Assembly: GCF_018780585.1 (NCBI RefSeq)
Contig: NZ_JADMJL010000010.1
Coordinates: 1-64,000, forward strand
Direction of reading: 5' to 3'
DNA length: 64,000 nucleotides
From: Methyloversatilis discipulorum
GTDB lineage: Bacteria; Pseudomonadota; Gammaproteobacteria; Burkholderiales; Rhodocyclaceae
Shown: in pieces, positions 16,019-25,017 of the stretch
Numbering within the stretch: the stretch's first letter is position 1
Layout of the letters: each line of letters starts with the position of its first letter
Position numbers and translations under genes: made by a program
Notes under the pieces: generated by a model
Told to the model about the DNA's origin: nothing
Database searches by the model: none
Seen by the model: only the letters and a program-made list of their open reading frames with translations

Positions 16019-16777
16019 TCACGGGAAGCCGGCCCGGCGCGCGAGGGCGTCCAGCGTGCCGTCGGCCTTGAGCGCTGCCAGTGCGTCGTTTACCGCGCCG
16101 CCGAGCGCCGCATCGGCGCGCCGGCTGGCGATGACGAAGCGGGTGGTCAGCGACGGTTCGGTCAGCACCTGGCGCACGCCGATACCGTCCGGCGGCGGGG
16201 TCTCGGCCAGGCGGCCGGCCCACACCAGCGCCGCCGCGATCTCGCCGCGTGCCAGCGCCTCCATCAGTTGCCGGTGATTGCCGTAGGGCGTGCGGTTGTA
16301 GCCACCGGCCAGCAGGTGCAGGTCGGCCGGCGTCGCGGTGACGGCGCCGACCTTGGCCTTGCCCAGATCGGACAGCGACTTCACCTTGCCTGCCGTCGGC
16401 GCGACCAGCACGTAGCCGACCGACACATAGGGCGTCGAGGCGACCAGGCCACGTTCGGCCAGATCCTCGCCACCGCCCTCGGTTTCCGGCAGGCCGACGA
16501 ACAGGTCGCAGGCGCCGGCCTGTATCGACTGCTTCAGTGCGCGCCCCATGCCGCCGCGCGACGGCACGACGATCCAGTTCAGCTTCAGTTCGCGGCCGAG
16601 CTTCGCCGACAGCGCCTGCACGACCTCGACGTCGAGGCCGCGAGCGCCGCCGCTGCTGGACGAGAACGGTTCGTTGCCATCGACCACGCAGGCGGTAAGC
16701 GGGGCGGCCGACACGATGGAAGACAGCGCCAGAGCCAGCGCGCAGGCGGCGGTGCGGAATGCGGAGGACTTCGTCAT
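16019..16777 (-). CDS. xoxJ: XoxJ/MoxJ-like periplasmic solute-binding family protein
   Basis: 252 residues. Signal peptide to about residue 25, then a family-3 extracellular solute-binding fold: LTACVVDGNEPFSS, RGLDVEVVQALSAKLGREL, ACDLFVGLPET, TPYVSVGYVLVAP. In methylotrophs, MxaJ/XoxJ proteins of this type are encoded beside methanol dehydrogenase and are thought to help activate it rather than to transport. Here it follows the PQQ dehydrogenase by 37 bp and precedes two cytochromes, which is the xoxF-J arrangement. No ABC permease or ATPase is nearby, arguing against a transport role. Confidence 0.85.
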   Translation of the reverse strand: MTKSSAFRTAACALALALSSIVSAAPLTACVVDGNEPFSSSSGGARGLDVEVVQALSAKLGRELKLNWIVVPSRGGMGRALKQSIQAGACDLFVGLPETEGGGEDLAERGLVASTPYVSVGYVLVAPTAGKVKSLSDLGKAKVGAVTATPADLHLLAGGYNRTPYGNHRQLMEALARGEIAAALVWAGRLAETPPPDGIGVRQVLTEPSLTTRFVIASRRADAALGGAVNDALAALKADGTLDALARRAGFP

Positions 16778-16814
16778 GGCGATGCGGAGCGCCCTTGCGG
16801 GCGCCCCGGCTCCA

Positions 16815-18578
16815 TTACTCGGCGAGGCCGAAGATCATCATGCCGCCACCGCGGTTCTGGTGCTTGAACAGCTCGTCATACACCAGCGGCCACAGGCTGC
16901 CGCCGCCCGGGCCATACACGATGGCCACGTACTGCTTGCCATCCACGGTGAAGGTGGTCGGGTTGCCGTGGATGCCAGTGCCGACGTTGAAGCGCCACAG
17001 CGCCTCGCCGGTGTCGTCGCGCATCGCGTGGAACCAGCCCTCGGCGTCGCCTGCAAACACCACACCACCGGCGGTCGCCAGCATGCCGCTGGTGGCCGGC
17101 GTGCTCTGCGGACGCTGCCACACCAGTTCGCCGGTAGTGGCGTTGAACGCCTTGATGCCACCGGTGTAGGGGTTGGCCTTCAGCACCTTGGACGACAGGA
17201 ACCACTCACCCTTCTTCCATTCCATCTTCTTGGCCTGGATGTCCATCGAGCTGTCGATGTAGGGCACGTAGAGCAGCTTGGTCTGCGGGCTGTAGGCCGC
17301 CGGGTGCCATTCCTTGCCGCCGTCGAGAATCGGCGCGATGTCCTTCACTACCTTGTCGTAACCCGGCACCTTGTCCGGATTCACGATGGGCCGGCAGTTG
17401 TCGCCCCAGCTCTTGACCCAGTTCACACGCGCAATCGGCACCACCCAGTTGCACTTGCCCGTCGTGCGGTCGATCGAGTACAGGTGACCGTTGCGGTCGC
17501 CGTGCAGCCACACCTTGCGGCCCTTCTCGTCGTCCACCAGGATGGTTTCGTTGTTGCCGTCGTAGTCCCAGGCGTCGTTCGGCGTGTACTGGAAGTGCGT
17601 CTTGATCTTGCCGGTACGCGCATCCATGATCAGCGTCGAGTTGCTGTACAGGTTGTCGCCCTTGCGCACGCTCGGATCGAAGTCCGGCGTCGGGTTGCCG
17701 ACGCCCCAGTAGATGGTGTTGGTCTTCGCTTCGTAGTTGCCGGTCAGCCAGGCCGACGAGCCACCGGTGCGCCACGAGTCGTTGGCCCAGGTCTTGGCGT
17801 TCGGATCGTTGGCGTCGACCGGACGGGTCAGCGTCTGCCAGACGATTTCGCCGGTGTCCGGGTCGAGCGCGGTGATCTTGCCGACGTTGCCGCCGACGTC
17901 GCCACCCGAGTTGCCGACCACGATCTTGCCGTCGGCCACCAGCGGCATCGAGGTGTAGATTTCGCCGGTCGTGTAGTCGCCGAGCTTCTTCTCCCACACC
18001 ACCTTGCCGGTCGTGTTGTTCAGCGCGACGACGTGAGTGTCCAGCGTCGCCATGTAGACCATGTCCTTGTACACGGCCACGCCGCGGTTCACTGCCTCGC
18101 AGCACAGGCGCGGGCCGAGATCGCCCGGCAGCGAGCGCTCGTACTTCCAGATCATGCGGCCGGTCAGGCCGTCGATCGAGAACACCTTGTTCTGGCTGGC
18201 CGTCACGTAGATGCGGCCATTCACCACCGTGGTCTGGCTGTCCTGCGCATCATTGACGCCGAAGGACAGGTTCCACTTCGGCACCAGCTTCTTCACGTTG
18301 TCCTGGGTCACCTGACGCAGTTGCGAGAAGCGCGTGCCCTGGTAGTCCTTGCCGTAATGCAGCCAGTTGTTGGCGTCCTTGTCGGCGTGGATCAGCATGT
18401 CGTCGCTGACGTAGTTCGGACGCCACTTGAAAGTGGCTTCGAGCACGTTGATGCCGAGCGGGGGTTCCGGATCCTCGGCATGGACGACCATCGGGGCGAG
18501 CAGCAGCGCTGCCAGCAGACTCCCTGCAACCGAACTCAATGCGCCGGGCCGCAGTGCGCGGCCGTTGTGCTTGTTCAT
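16815..18578 (-). CDS. xoxF: PQQ-dependent methanol/alcohol dehydrogenase, lanthanide type
   Basis: 587 residues from the ATG at 18578 (GGAGG seven bases upstream), with signal peptide ending near VVHA. An eight-bladed propeller quinoprotein oxidising methanol or another short alcohol in the periplasm. Adjacent cysteines C159-C160 form the vicinal disulfide over PQQ. The metal site reads W-D338-Y-D340-G: the second Asp is the extra ligand found in lanthanide-dependent XoxF and ExaF/PedH and absent from calcium enzymes. Tryptophan-docking repeats (DPDTGEIVWQ, DARTGKI) are visible. It heads an operon with xoxJ and cytochromes and has a sigma-54 promoter. The N-terminal region differs from classic XoxF5, so the subclass is open. 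Confidence 0.93.
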   Translation of the reverse strand: MNKHNGRALRPGALSSVAGSLLAALLLAPMVVHAEDPEPPLGINVLEATFKWRPNYVSDDMLIHADKDANNWLHYGKDYQGTRFSQLRQVTQDNVKKLVPKWNLSFGVNDAQDSQTTVVNGRIYVTASQNKVFSIDGLTGRMIWKYERSLPGDLGPRLCCEAVNRGVAVYKDMVYMATLDTHVVALNNTTGKVVWEKKLGDYTTGEIYTSMPLVADGKIVVGNSGGDVGGNVGKITALDPDTGEIVWQTLTRPVDANDPNAKTWANDSWRTGGSSAWLTGNYEAKTNTIYWGVGNPTPDFDPSVRKGDNLYSNSTLIMDARTGKIKTHFQYTPNDAWDYDGNNETILVDDEKGRKVWLHGDRNGHLYSIDRTTGKCNWVVPIARVNWVKSWGDNCRPIVNPDKVPGYDKVVKDIAPILDGGKEWHPAAYSPQTKLLYVPYIDSSMDIQAKKMEWKKGEWFLSSKVLKANPYTGGIKAFNATTGELVWQRPQSTPATSGMLATAGGVVFAGDAEGWFHAMRDDTGEALWRFNVGTGIHGNPTTFTVDGKQYVAIVYGPGGGSLWPLVYDELFKHQNRGGGMMIFGLAE

Positions 18579-18687
18579 CAGGCTTCCTCCGTTGTTGTGG
18601 ATGCGCATGCCCGGTCACCGGCCCGGTTTTTATCGGCCGGTACCTGCGGAACATCCTGCGTTCCGATGACACACGCAGGCATACGCC

Positions 18688-18703
18688 TGCAGCATTCGTG
18701 CCA
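18688..18703 (-). promoter_or_regulatory. sigma-54 (RpoN) promoter of the xoxF operon
   Basis: TGGCACGAATGCTGCA on the minus strand: a perfect TGGCACG -24 element, four bases, then CTGCA against the TTGCW consensus, with the required GG-N10-GC spacing. The -12 element is about 110 bases before the xoxF ATG, leaving a leader of roughly 100 bases. Between promoter and gene lie two inverted repeats (GCAGGC-GTAT-GCCTGC near 18675-18690 and ACCGGCC...GGCCGGT at 18617-18641) that could fold in the leader. Confidence 0.78.
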
Positions 18704-18800
18704 CTGAGGCGGTGTCGGATCGGTTGCGGCGGAAATCGGGAACAGGCGGCGCTATCCGGCGAACGGGATGCCGACCCGCCGTTTGCAGGAGGTCGTCCCT

Positions 18801-18837
18801 GAGACAGTCGGAGGCGGGGAGATGAGACAGCTGTCTC
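18801..18837. promoter_or_regulatory. upstream activator site of the xoxF sigma-54 promoter
   Basis: GAGACAGCTGTCTC (18824-18837) is a perfect 14-bp palindrome, and a second GAGACAG half-site lies at 18801-18807, 23 bp away. The sites are about 100-135 bp upstream of the -24/-12 element, the expected distance for an enhancer-binding protein acting with RpoN. TGAGACA/TGTCTCA dyads are reminiscent of AcoR-type Fis-family activators (recollection). No such activator gene lies in the window. Confidence 0.6.
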
Positions 18838-18929
18838 GGAATAACTGCGCTACAAATGTCGCAGCAGGGCGATCTTCGAGAGGGTTCGACCCGCGCCGGT
18901 GATGACGCGCGGCGCCCCGGCGCGCGCCT

Positions 18930-19739
18930 TCAGCGCCCTTCGAACTTCGGCTTGCGCCGTGCGATGAAGGCGGTCACCGCTTCGGCGAAATCCTGGGTCG
19001 CGGCGCAGCGGCCGAAGGCGGCGGCTTCGTCGGCCAGTTGCTGCGCCAGCGGCTGACCCGACGTATTCAGAAGTCGCTTGATTTCCGCCCAGCCGTGGCG
19101 CGGCCCGCTCGCCAGCCGTTCGACCTCGGCTTCGACCGCGTCGTCGAACTCCGCCACCGTCACCACGCGCTCGACCAGCCCCAGCGCCTTCGCTTCGTGC
19201 GCGTCGAAGCGGCGCGCGCTCCACATCAGCTCGCGCGCCCGGCGCTCGCCCAGTGCGCGCACCAGGAAGTGCGACTGACCGCCGGCCCCCGGTTGCGCCA
19301 GCCCGATGCCGGCGGTGCTGAACACCGCGTCGTCGGCCGCGATGGCGATGTCGGACGCCAGCATCAGCGACAGTCCGTAGCCGACACAGTAGCCGCGCAC
19401 CGCGGCCACCACCGGCTGGTGTGCGTGACGCAGCGCTATGATGACCGGATTGACCCAGTTCTCGACCAGCGCGCGAAAGGTGGCCAGACGCGCCGGTGCA
19501 TCCAGCGGCAGACTCTGCGAAAACTCGTGCACGTCGCCGCCGGCGCTGAAGCTCGCCCCGTCGCCGCGCAGCAGCAGCACACGGCACTCGGGGTCGGGCA
19601 GCACCCGCTCGACCGCCTCGCGCAATGACTGCATCATCGCCGTCGTGTAGGCGTTGCGCCGCGACGGGCGCGACATGGTGAGCGTGGCCACACCGCGCTC
19701 CAGCGTGGTCAGGATGCGGCCGGAATCGTTGGATGTCAT
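18930..19739 (-). CDS. enoyl-CoA hydratase/isomerase family protein
   Basis: 269 residues with crotonase fold. The oxyanion-hole loops are FSAGGDVHEFSQ (first) and VRGYCVGYGLSLMLASDIAIA (second); the residue usually acting as the second catalytic Glu region reads FSTAGIGLAQPGAGG, so the typical hydratase Glu pair is not evident and an isomerase or another crotonase chemistry is possible. Hydrates or isomerises an acyl-CoA intermediate. Last gene in the fad series, separated from the thiolase by a repeat-rich 237-bp gap, so it may have its own promoter. Confidence 0.88.
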   Translation of the reverse strand: MTSNDSGRILTTLERGVATLTMSRPSRRNAYTTAMMQSLREAVERVLPDPECRVLLLRGDGASFSAGGDVHEFSQSLPLDAPARLATFRALVENWVNPVIIALRHAHQPVVAAVRGYCVGYGLSLMLASDIAIAADDAVFSTAGIGLAQPGAGGQSHFLVRALGERRARELMWSARRFDAHEAKALGLVERVVTVAEFDDAVEAEVERLASGPRHGWAEIKRLLNTSGQPLAQQLADEAAAFGRCAATQDFAEAVTAFIARRKPKFEGR

Positions 19740-19796
19740 CGGCAGGGAAACCTCAAGGACGAAGGCGCGAGCTTATACCGCCTGCAGGGCGACGCG

Positions 19797-19943
19797 TCCT
19801 GTGGGGCAAGCTTGCTCGCGATGGCGATCTGAGAACCGAAGTCCGCGGTCCGCCAGCGCTGCGTCGCGGGCAAGGCCGCGCCCACAGGACGCCTCGGGAA
19901 CGACCCGCGCCGATGATTCTGTGGGAGCGGCCTTGGCCGCGAC
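19797..19943. repeat. triplet of REP-like palindromic repeats
   Basis: Three related elements fill the gap between the thiolase and the enoyl-CoA hydratase genes: direct copy at 19797-19822 (CCTGTGGGGCAAGCTTGCTC), inverted copy at 19862-19890 (GGCAAGGCCGCGCCCACAGG) and direct copy at 19917-19943 (CTGTGGGAGCGGCCTTGGCC). They share the core of the 13.5-kb cluster. Such elements inside a likely operon can attenuate downstream expression. Confidence 0.75.
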
Positions 19944-19976
19944 TGGGCCTTCGCACCGGCGCCGTCGCTGTTCCGC

Positions 19977-21173
19977 TCACACCTTCTCGAATATGCCGGC
20001 CGCACCCATGCCGGTGCCGATGCACATGGTCACCATGCCGGTGCGCGCTTCACCGCGCTGCATCGCCGCGATGACGGTGGCGGTGCGGATGGCACCGGTC
20101 GCACCCAGCGGGTGGCCGAGCGCAATCGCACCACCGAGCGGATTCACCCTCGCAGGATCGAGATCGAGCGTGCGCATGACGGCCAGCGCCTGAGCGGCGA
20201 ACGCCTCGTTCAGTTCGATCCAGTCGATATCGGCCTGCGCCATGCCGGCCTGCTTCAGCGCGCGCGGAATCGCCTCGACCGGGCCGATGCCCATGATTTC
20301 CGGCGGCACGCCGGCCACCGCGAAGCTGCGGAAGCGCGCGATCGGGGTCGCTCCGGTGCGCTGCACCGCCGCCTCCGACATCAGCAGCACCGCCGCCGCG
20401 CCATCCGACATCTGCGAGCTGTTGCCGGCAGTGACCGAGCCGCGCGCGGCGAACGCCGGGCGCAACCTCGCCAGCCCCTCGGCGCTCGAATCGGCGCGCG
20501 GACCTTCGTCGGTATCGAACACGCGTTCGACGATGCGCACCGTGTTGCTCGCCAGGTCCGGCAGATGGCTGCGCACGGTGTAGGGCAGGATTTCACCGGC
20601 GAAGCGGCCGGCGGCGATCGCCGCCAGCGCCTTCTGGTGGGACGCGAGCGCGAAGGCGTCCTGGTCCTCGCGCGACACGGCGTACTTGTGCGCCACCTTT
20701 TCGGCCGTCAGGCCCATGCCGTAGGCAATGGCTACGTTCTCCGGCGATTCGAAGGCACGCGGATTCACCGTCACCTTGTTGCCCATCATGGTCGGCATCA
20801 CCGTCATCGATTCGGTGCCGGCACCGATGGCGATATCGCATTGGCCGGTCATGATCTTCATCGCCGCGTCGGCCACCGCGTTGAGCCCGCTGGCACAGAA
20901 GCGGTTCACGGTGACGCCCGGCACCGACACCGGGAAGCCGGCGAGCAGCAGGCCGATGCGCGCGACATTCATGCCCTGCTCCGCTTCCGGCATCGCGCAG
21001 CCGACCACCACGTCGCCGATGTCGTTCAGGTCGAATGCGGGCACCGCGTCGACCACGCCGCGCAGCGTGTGCGCCAGCATGTCGTCCGGTCGCACGTGGC
21101 GGAAGGCACCACCCTTCTTCGCGACCGCCGTGCGCTTCGCGGCGACGATGTAGGCATCCTGTATCTGTTTCAT
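19977..21173 (-). CDS. fadA: acetyl-CoA C-acyltransferase (3-ketoacyl-CoA thiolase)
   Basis: 398 residues, the length of FadA/AtoB thiolases. Cleaves 3-ketoacyl-CoA with CoA to acetyl-CoA and a shortened acyl-CoA. Nucleophile C93 in NRFCASGLNAV, H354 in ALGHPLGATG and general base C384 in MCIGTGMGAAG are all present. The NEAFAAQ motif is also intact. It starts 13 bp after the 793-residue HAD/ECH gene, the usual FadBA-type pair. A second, longer thiolase of FadI type lies 6 kb upstream in the same direction. Confidence 0.94.
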   Translation of the reverse strand: MKQIQDAYIVAAKRTAVAKKGGAFRHVRPDDMLAHTLRGVVDAVPAFDLNDIGDVVVGCAMPEAEQGMNVARIGLLLAGFPVSVPGVTVNRFCASGLNAVADAAMKIMTGQCDIAIGAGTESMTVMPTMMGNKVTVNPRAFESPENVAIAYGMGLTAEKVAHKYAVSREDQDAFALASHQKALAAIAAGRFAGEILPYTVRSHLPDLASNTVRIVERVFDTDEGPRADSSAEGLARLRPAFAARGSVTAGNSSQMSDGAAAVLLMSEAAVQRTGATPIARFRSFAVAGVPPEIMGIGPVEAIPRALKQAGMAQADIDWIELNEAFAAQALAVMRTLDLDPARVNPLGGAIALGHPLGATGAIRTATVIAAMQRGEARTGMVTMCIGTGMGAAGIFEKV

Positions 21174-21186
21174 CGCGAATCTCCCG

Positions 21187-23568
21187 TCAGTTCCGCAGCG
21201 GCTTGCCGGTGTCCATCATGTGCGCGATGCGCGCCTGCGTTTCCTTCGTCTTCAGCAGATCGACGAACAGCGCCCGCTCGACTTCGAGCAGCCACTGTTC
21301 GTTCACCCGCGCGCCGGTTTCGATGTCACCGCCGCACAGCGCGGTCGCCGACGCGTGCGCGACGCGGTAGTCGTGCGCGGAAATCATGCCGCCCTCGCGC
21401 ATGTTCGCCAGCATCATGTCCAGCGTCGCGATGCCGCTGCGACCGGCCACCGGAATGTCGACCGCCGGCAGCGGCGGACGCCAGGCGCTGTCGGCCATCG
21501 CCACCGCATTGCGGCGCGCGACGTGCAGCAGTTCATTCGCGTGCATCACGACCACGTCCTCCTGCTTCAGCAGGCCCAGTTCCTGCGCGTGGCGTGCGCT
21601 TTTCGACACGTTCGCCATCGCGATGGTCTGGAATACCGACTGCAGGAAGTTCATCGGGTCTTTCGTTGCCGACGCTTCGGCCGCGCGCGCAGCGCGGATC
21701 GCGAATTCCTTGCAGCCACCGCCAGCCGGGATCAGGCCGACGCCCGCTTCGACCAGGCCGATATAGCTTTCGAGTGCCACCACCGCGCGCGGCGAATGCA
21801 TGACGAACTCGCAGCCGCCGCCGAGCGCCATGTTCTGCACCGCAGTGATGACCGGCACCTGGGCGTACTTGATCGCCATCGACGCCTGCTGGAAGTCGTT
21901 GATCACGCGTTCCAGCGTCACGAAGTCGCCCGCTTCGAGCACCGGACGGATCTGCTTCAGGTTGGCACCGACCGAGAAGGGCCCCTGCGGCTGCCAGATC
22001 ACGAGGCCGTCGAAGTCGCGCTCAGCGCGCGCGATGGCTTCGCGGATGCCGTCCAGCACCTTCGGCCCGACGCAGGACATGCGGCTCTTGAAGGACAGCA
22101 CCGGCACCCGCTCGCCGTCGGCGTCGTCCAGCGTCCACAGCCGCACCTCCTCGCCTTCCCATACGGTGTGCGTCGCGCGCGGCACTTCGGCCAGCACGCG
22201 TTCCGGGAATAGCTGACGCGGCGACACGCTGCGCGGCTCGAGCTTCGCGGCGACAGCCGACCACGAACCCGCGGCCTCGTGCACGCCGTGGCGCTCGAAC
22301 ACCCAGGCCGGCAGCGGCGCGTCCGACATCGCGCGGCCGGCGGCGATGTCCTCGCGCAGCCATCCGGCGACCTGCTGCCAGCCGGCGCCCTGCCAGGTTT
22401 CGAAGGGGCCGGCGCTCCAGCCGAAGCCCCAGCGCATCGCGAAGTCGATGTCGCGCGCGTTGTGCGCGATGTCGCCCAGATGGACGGCGACGTAATGGAA
22501 CACGTCGCGGAAGATGGACCACAGGAACTGCGCCTGCGGATGTTCGCTCGCCCGCAACGCGGCCAGCTTCATCGCCGGGTCGCGCTCGGCAAGTATCGTC
22601 TGCACCTCTTCGGCGACCGCGCCGGCGGCATCGCGGTAATCCTGCAGCGCAAGGTCCAGCACCTTGATCGCCTTGCCATCCTTGCGATAGACGCCGGCCT
22701 TGGTCTTCTGCCCGAGCGCGCCGCGCTCGACCAGTGCGGCGAGCCAGGCGGGTGCGACGTAGTGGCGGTGCCAAGGGTCGCCCTGCAGATTGTCGGTCAT
22801 GGTCTTGACGACGTGCAGCAAGGTATCCAGACCGACCACGTCGGCCGTGCGGTAGGTGGCCGATTTCGGCCGGCCGATGGCCGGGCCGGTCAGCGCGTCG
22901 ACCTCGTCGAAACCGAGGCCCAGACGCGTCGTATGGTGCATGGCCGCCAGCATCGAGAACACGCCGATGCGGTTGGCGACGAAGTTGGGCGTGTCGAGCG
23001 CGCGCACCACGTTCTTGCCCAGCGTCGTGGTGAGGAAGTCTTCGAGGCGGTCGAGCAGCGCGGCGTCGGTGCCGCGCGCCGGAATCAGTTCGACCAGCGC
23101 CATGTAGCGCGGCGGGTTGAAGAAGTGCACCCCGCAGAAACGGCTGCGCATCGCTTCCGGGCAGCCGTCGGCCAGCGCATTGATCGACAGGCCGGAGGTA
23201 TTGGTGGCGAAGATCGCGTCAGCACGCAGATGCGGCGCCACCTTGGCGTACAGGCCGTGCTTCCAGTCCATGCGCTCGGCGATCGCCTCGATCACCAGAT
23301 CGCAGTCGGCCAGTCGCGCCGCGTCGCGGTCGTAGTTCGCCACTTCGATATGAGCCGCGCGGTCGGCGGTGGCCAGCGGCGCCGGTTCGAGCTTCTTCAG
23401 CCCAGCGATGGCGCGCTTGACGATGGCGTCGGGGTCACCCTCTTTTGCGGCCAGATCGAACAGGATGACGGGAACGTTCGCGTTGGCGCAGTGGGCGGCA
23501 ATCTGCGCGCCCATCACGCCGGCGCCCAGTACGGCGACGCGACGGATGCGGAATCTGGAGGATGTCAC
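21187..23568 (-). CDS. 3-hydroxyacyl-CoA dehydrogenase / enoyl-CoA hydratase fusion, FadN type
   Basis: 793 residues. Domain order is HAD first and crotonase last, the FadN-type arrangement, opposite to FadB/FadJ. NAD-binding GAGVMGAQ at about 15-22, HAD signature HFFNPPRYMALVELIP and a second HAD C-terminal unit around MRWGFGWSAGPFETW. The crotonase domain follows (GPFSVGANLKQI, then NMALGGGCEFVMHSPR and GLVEAGVGLIPAGGGCKE, where the Glu and Gly residues are as expected). Carries out hydration and NAD-dependent oxidation in beta-oxidation. Paired with the FadA-type thiolase 13 bp downstream. Confidence 0.93.
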   Translation of the reverse strand: MTSSRFRIRRVAVLGAGVMGAQIAAHCANANVPVILFDLAAKEGDPDAIVKRAIAGLKKLEPAPLATADRAAHIEVANYDRDAARLADCDLVIEAIAERMDWKHGLYAKVAPHLRADAIFATNTSGLSINALADGCPEAMRSRFCGVHFFNPPRYMALVELIPARGTDAALLDRLEDFLTTTLGKNVVRALDTPNFVANRIGVFSMLAAMHHTTRLGLGFDEVDALTGPAIGRPKSATYRTADVVGLDTLLHVVKTMTDNLQGDPWHRHYVAPAWLAALVERGALGQKTKAGVYRKDGKAIKVLDLALQDYRDAAGAVAEEVQTILAERDPAMKLAALRASEHPQAQFLWSIFRDVFHYVAVHLGDIAHNARDIDFAMRWGFGWSAGPFETWQGAGWQQVAGWLREDIAAGRAMSDAPLPAWVFERHGVHEAAGSWSAVAAKLEPRSVSPRQLFPERVLAEVPRATHTVWEGEEVRLWTLDDADGERVPVLSFKSRMSCVGPKVLDGIREAIARAERDFDGLVIWQPQGPFSVGANLKQIRPVLEAGDFVTLERVINDFQQASMAIKYAQVPVITAVQNMALGGGCEFVMHSPRAVVALESYIGLVEAGVGLIPAGGGCKEFAIRAARAAEASATKDPMNFLQSVFQTIAMANVSKSARHAQELGLLKQEDVVVMHANELLHVARRNAVAMADSAWRPPLPAVDIPVAGRSGIATLDMMLANMREGGMISAHDYRVAHASATALCGGDIETGARVNEQWLLEVERALFVDLLKTKETQARIAHMMDTGKPLRN

Positions 23569-23637
23569 GATGCGGACTCCCGGGAGAGGCGGCCCGGCCG
23601 CGCGCGGCGACCGGACCGGGTACGACAGAGGGACGGA

Positions 23638-24945
23638 TCAGAAGCGGGTCGAGTACTGCACGCCAAGGATATCGACTGAGTTCTCGTACTCGCCGACTAT
23701 CCTGCCGGTCGTGAGCGGCGTCGTGCCACCGTTGTTGAGCTTCGCGTCCTTGACGAAGATGTGGGCGTAGCCCACATCGACTGCCGAATCGGCAGTCGGC
23801 TTCCACTGCAGGCCAAACGACAGCCAGAAGCGGTCCTCGTCTGGTACGCGCGGCAGACGGGTTGCGTCACGCACTGGTGTCTGGTCCCAAGCCAGACCGA
23901 ACTTCAATTTCAGCGCATCGGTATAGGCATACGTGCCACCGAATGCAACACGCCAAGTGTCGCGCCAACGCAAATCCTCGGTGGTCACGTTTACACCGTC
24001 GGTGCGATTGATGCTGAGCTCTTGCAGCGAAGACCATCCCGTCCAACTCACATCGCCCAACATGGTCCAACGCTCGGATAGTTGCTGATGAACGCTGAAA
24101 GTCGCCACCTCGGGAAGCTCCACGTCGGCCGTTACATTGCCGCCGCGTGCCGCCGTTACGCCAGGCAAAGCAAGAGCACCGGCCGCGTTAAGTGCCGTGA
24201 ACTTTGACGTACCCTTCAATTCGTAATCGATCTTCGACCGATAGGCTAGGCCCAGTCGGGTCGTCGGCGACAACTGATACATGGCGCCGATATTCCAGCC
24301 CCACGCCGTGTCGTCGCCTTCAATGCGTCCAAGTAGTGCTGATCCGCCTCCCGCCGTTGCCACCTTGGTCAGATCAGCGTCAATGCGCTGGAAATTAACG
24401 CCGAAACCTACCGAAAACACGTCGCTCACCTTGAAGGCGATGGACGGGTTGATGTTGACCGTCTTAAGTTCCGACTTCACAGCATGAAATCGACCGACCC
24501 AGCTATTCGGGTACTCGGTCTTCAGGCCAAATGGCGCACCGACCCCCAAGCCTGCGAACAAGCGATCGGTCAGCTGCCAAGTCATGTAGCCCGCAGGGAC
24601 GGCTGCCCAATCGCCGGCATCTCCACCGTTGCCACCCACTCCGGGCGCGCCTCCGGGCCCGGTCGACCCACGGTCTGAGAACTCGGCTTGCGGCCGTACC
24701 AGGTCGACCGAGAAGGCCACATTGCGCCCGGGCAGCAGCGTCATGCCGGCCGGGTTGAAGAACACCGTGCTGGCGTCCTCGGCGACCGCCGCGCTGCCGG
24801 CATAGGCGTTACCGAGGCCGCTCGCGTTGCCTTCGAGTAGCTGGAAGGCGGCGGCGTGGCTGGCGGTCGAGCCGAAGGCGCCGATCGCCAGGGCCAGAAC
24901 CTTCATCGTGGCACCGTGGCTGCGGCGCTGTTTCGTCTGCGTCAT
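23638..24945 (-). CDS. fadL: FadL-type outer membrane long-chain fatty acid/hydrocarbon transporter
   Basis: 435 residues from the ATG at 24945 (GAGGAG directly upstream). Signal peptide ends near SHAAA, followed by the FadL N-terminal plug AFQLLEGNASGLGNAYAGSAA and the conserved FFNPAGMT. A 14-strand beta-barrel with a terminal aromatic (STRF) follows. Takes up long-chain fatty acids or hydrophobic alcohols. Base composition drops sharply in the middle (about 24180-24540, near 50-60 percent GC by hand count against about 70 percent at the 5' end), pointing to a mosaic or surface-exposed diverged barrel. Located within the beta-oxidation gene set. Confidence 0.93.
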   Translation of the reverse strand: MTQTKQRRSHGATMKVLALAIGAFGSTASHAAAFQLLEGNASGLGNAYAGSAAVAEDASTVFFNPAGMTLLPGRNVAFSVDLVRPQAEFSDRGSTGPGGAPGVGGNGGDAGDWAAVPAGYMTWQLTDRLFAGLGVGAPFGLKTEYPNSWVGRFHAVKSELKTVNINPSIAFKVSDVFSVGFGVNFQRIDADLTKVATAGGGSALLGRIEGDDTAWGWNIGAMYQLSPTTRLGLAYRSKIDYELKGTSKFTALNAAGALALPGVTAARGGNVTADVELPEVATFSVHQQLSERWTMLGDVSWTGWSSLQELSINRTDGVNVTTEDLRWRDTWRVAFGGTYAYTDALKLKFGLAWDQTPVRDATRLPRVPDEDRFWLSFGLQWKPTADSAVDVGYAHIFVKDAKLNNGGTTPLTTGRIVGEYENSVDILGVQYSTRF

Positions 24946-25017
24946 GACTCCTCCTCTGTGCGTCGTAAATGGTGCTGCGCTCACGGCGTGTCCCTGCACA
25001 GGGCACACCGAATACTG

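Noticed and set aside
16548-18707. A 719-codon open frame antisense to the PQQ dehydrogenase
   Set aside because: It is the complementary-strand shadow of xoxF in high-GC DNA; composition is rich in Arg, His, Val and Ala, no motif is seen, and xoxF has full family support.
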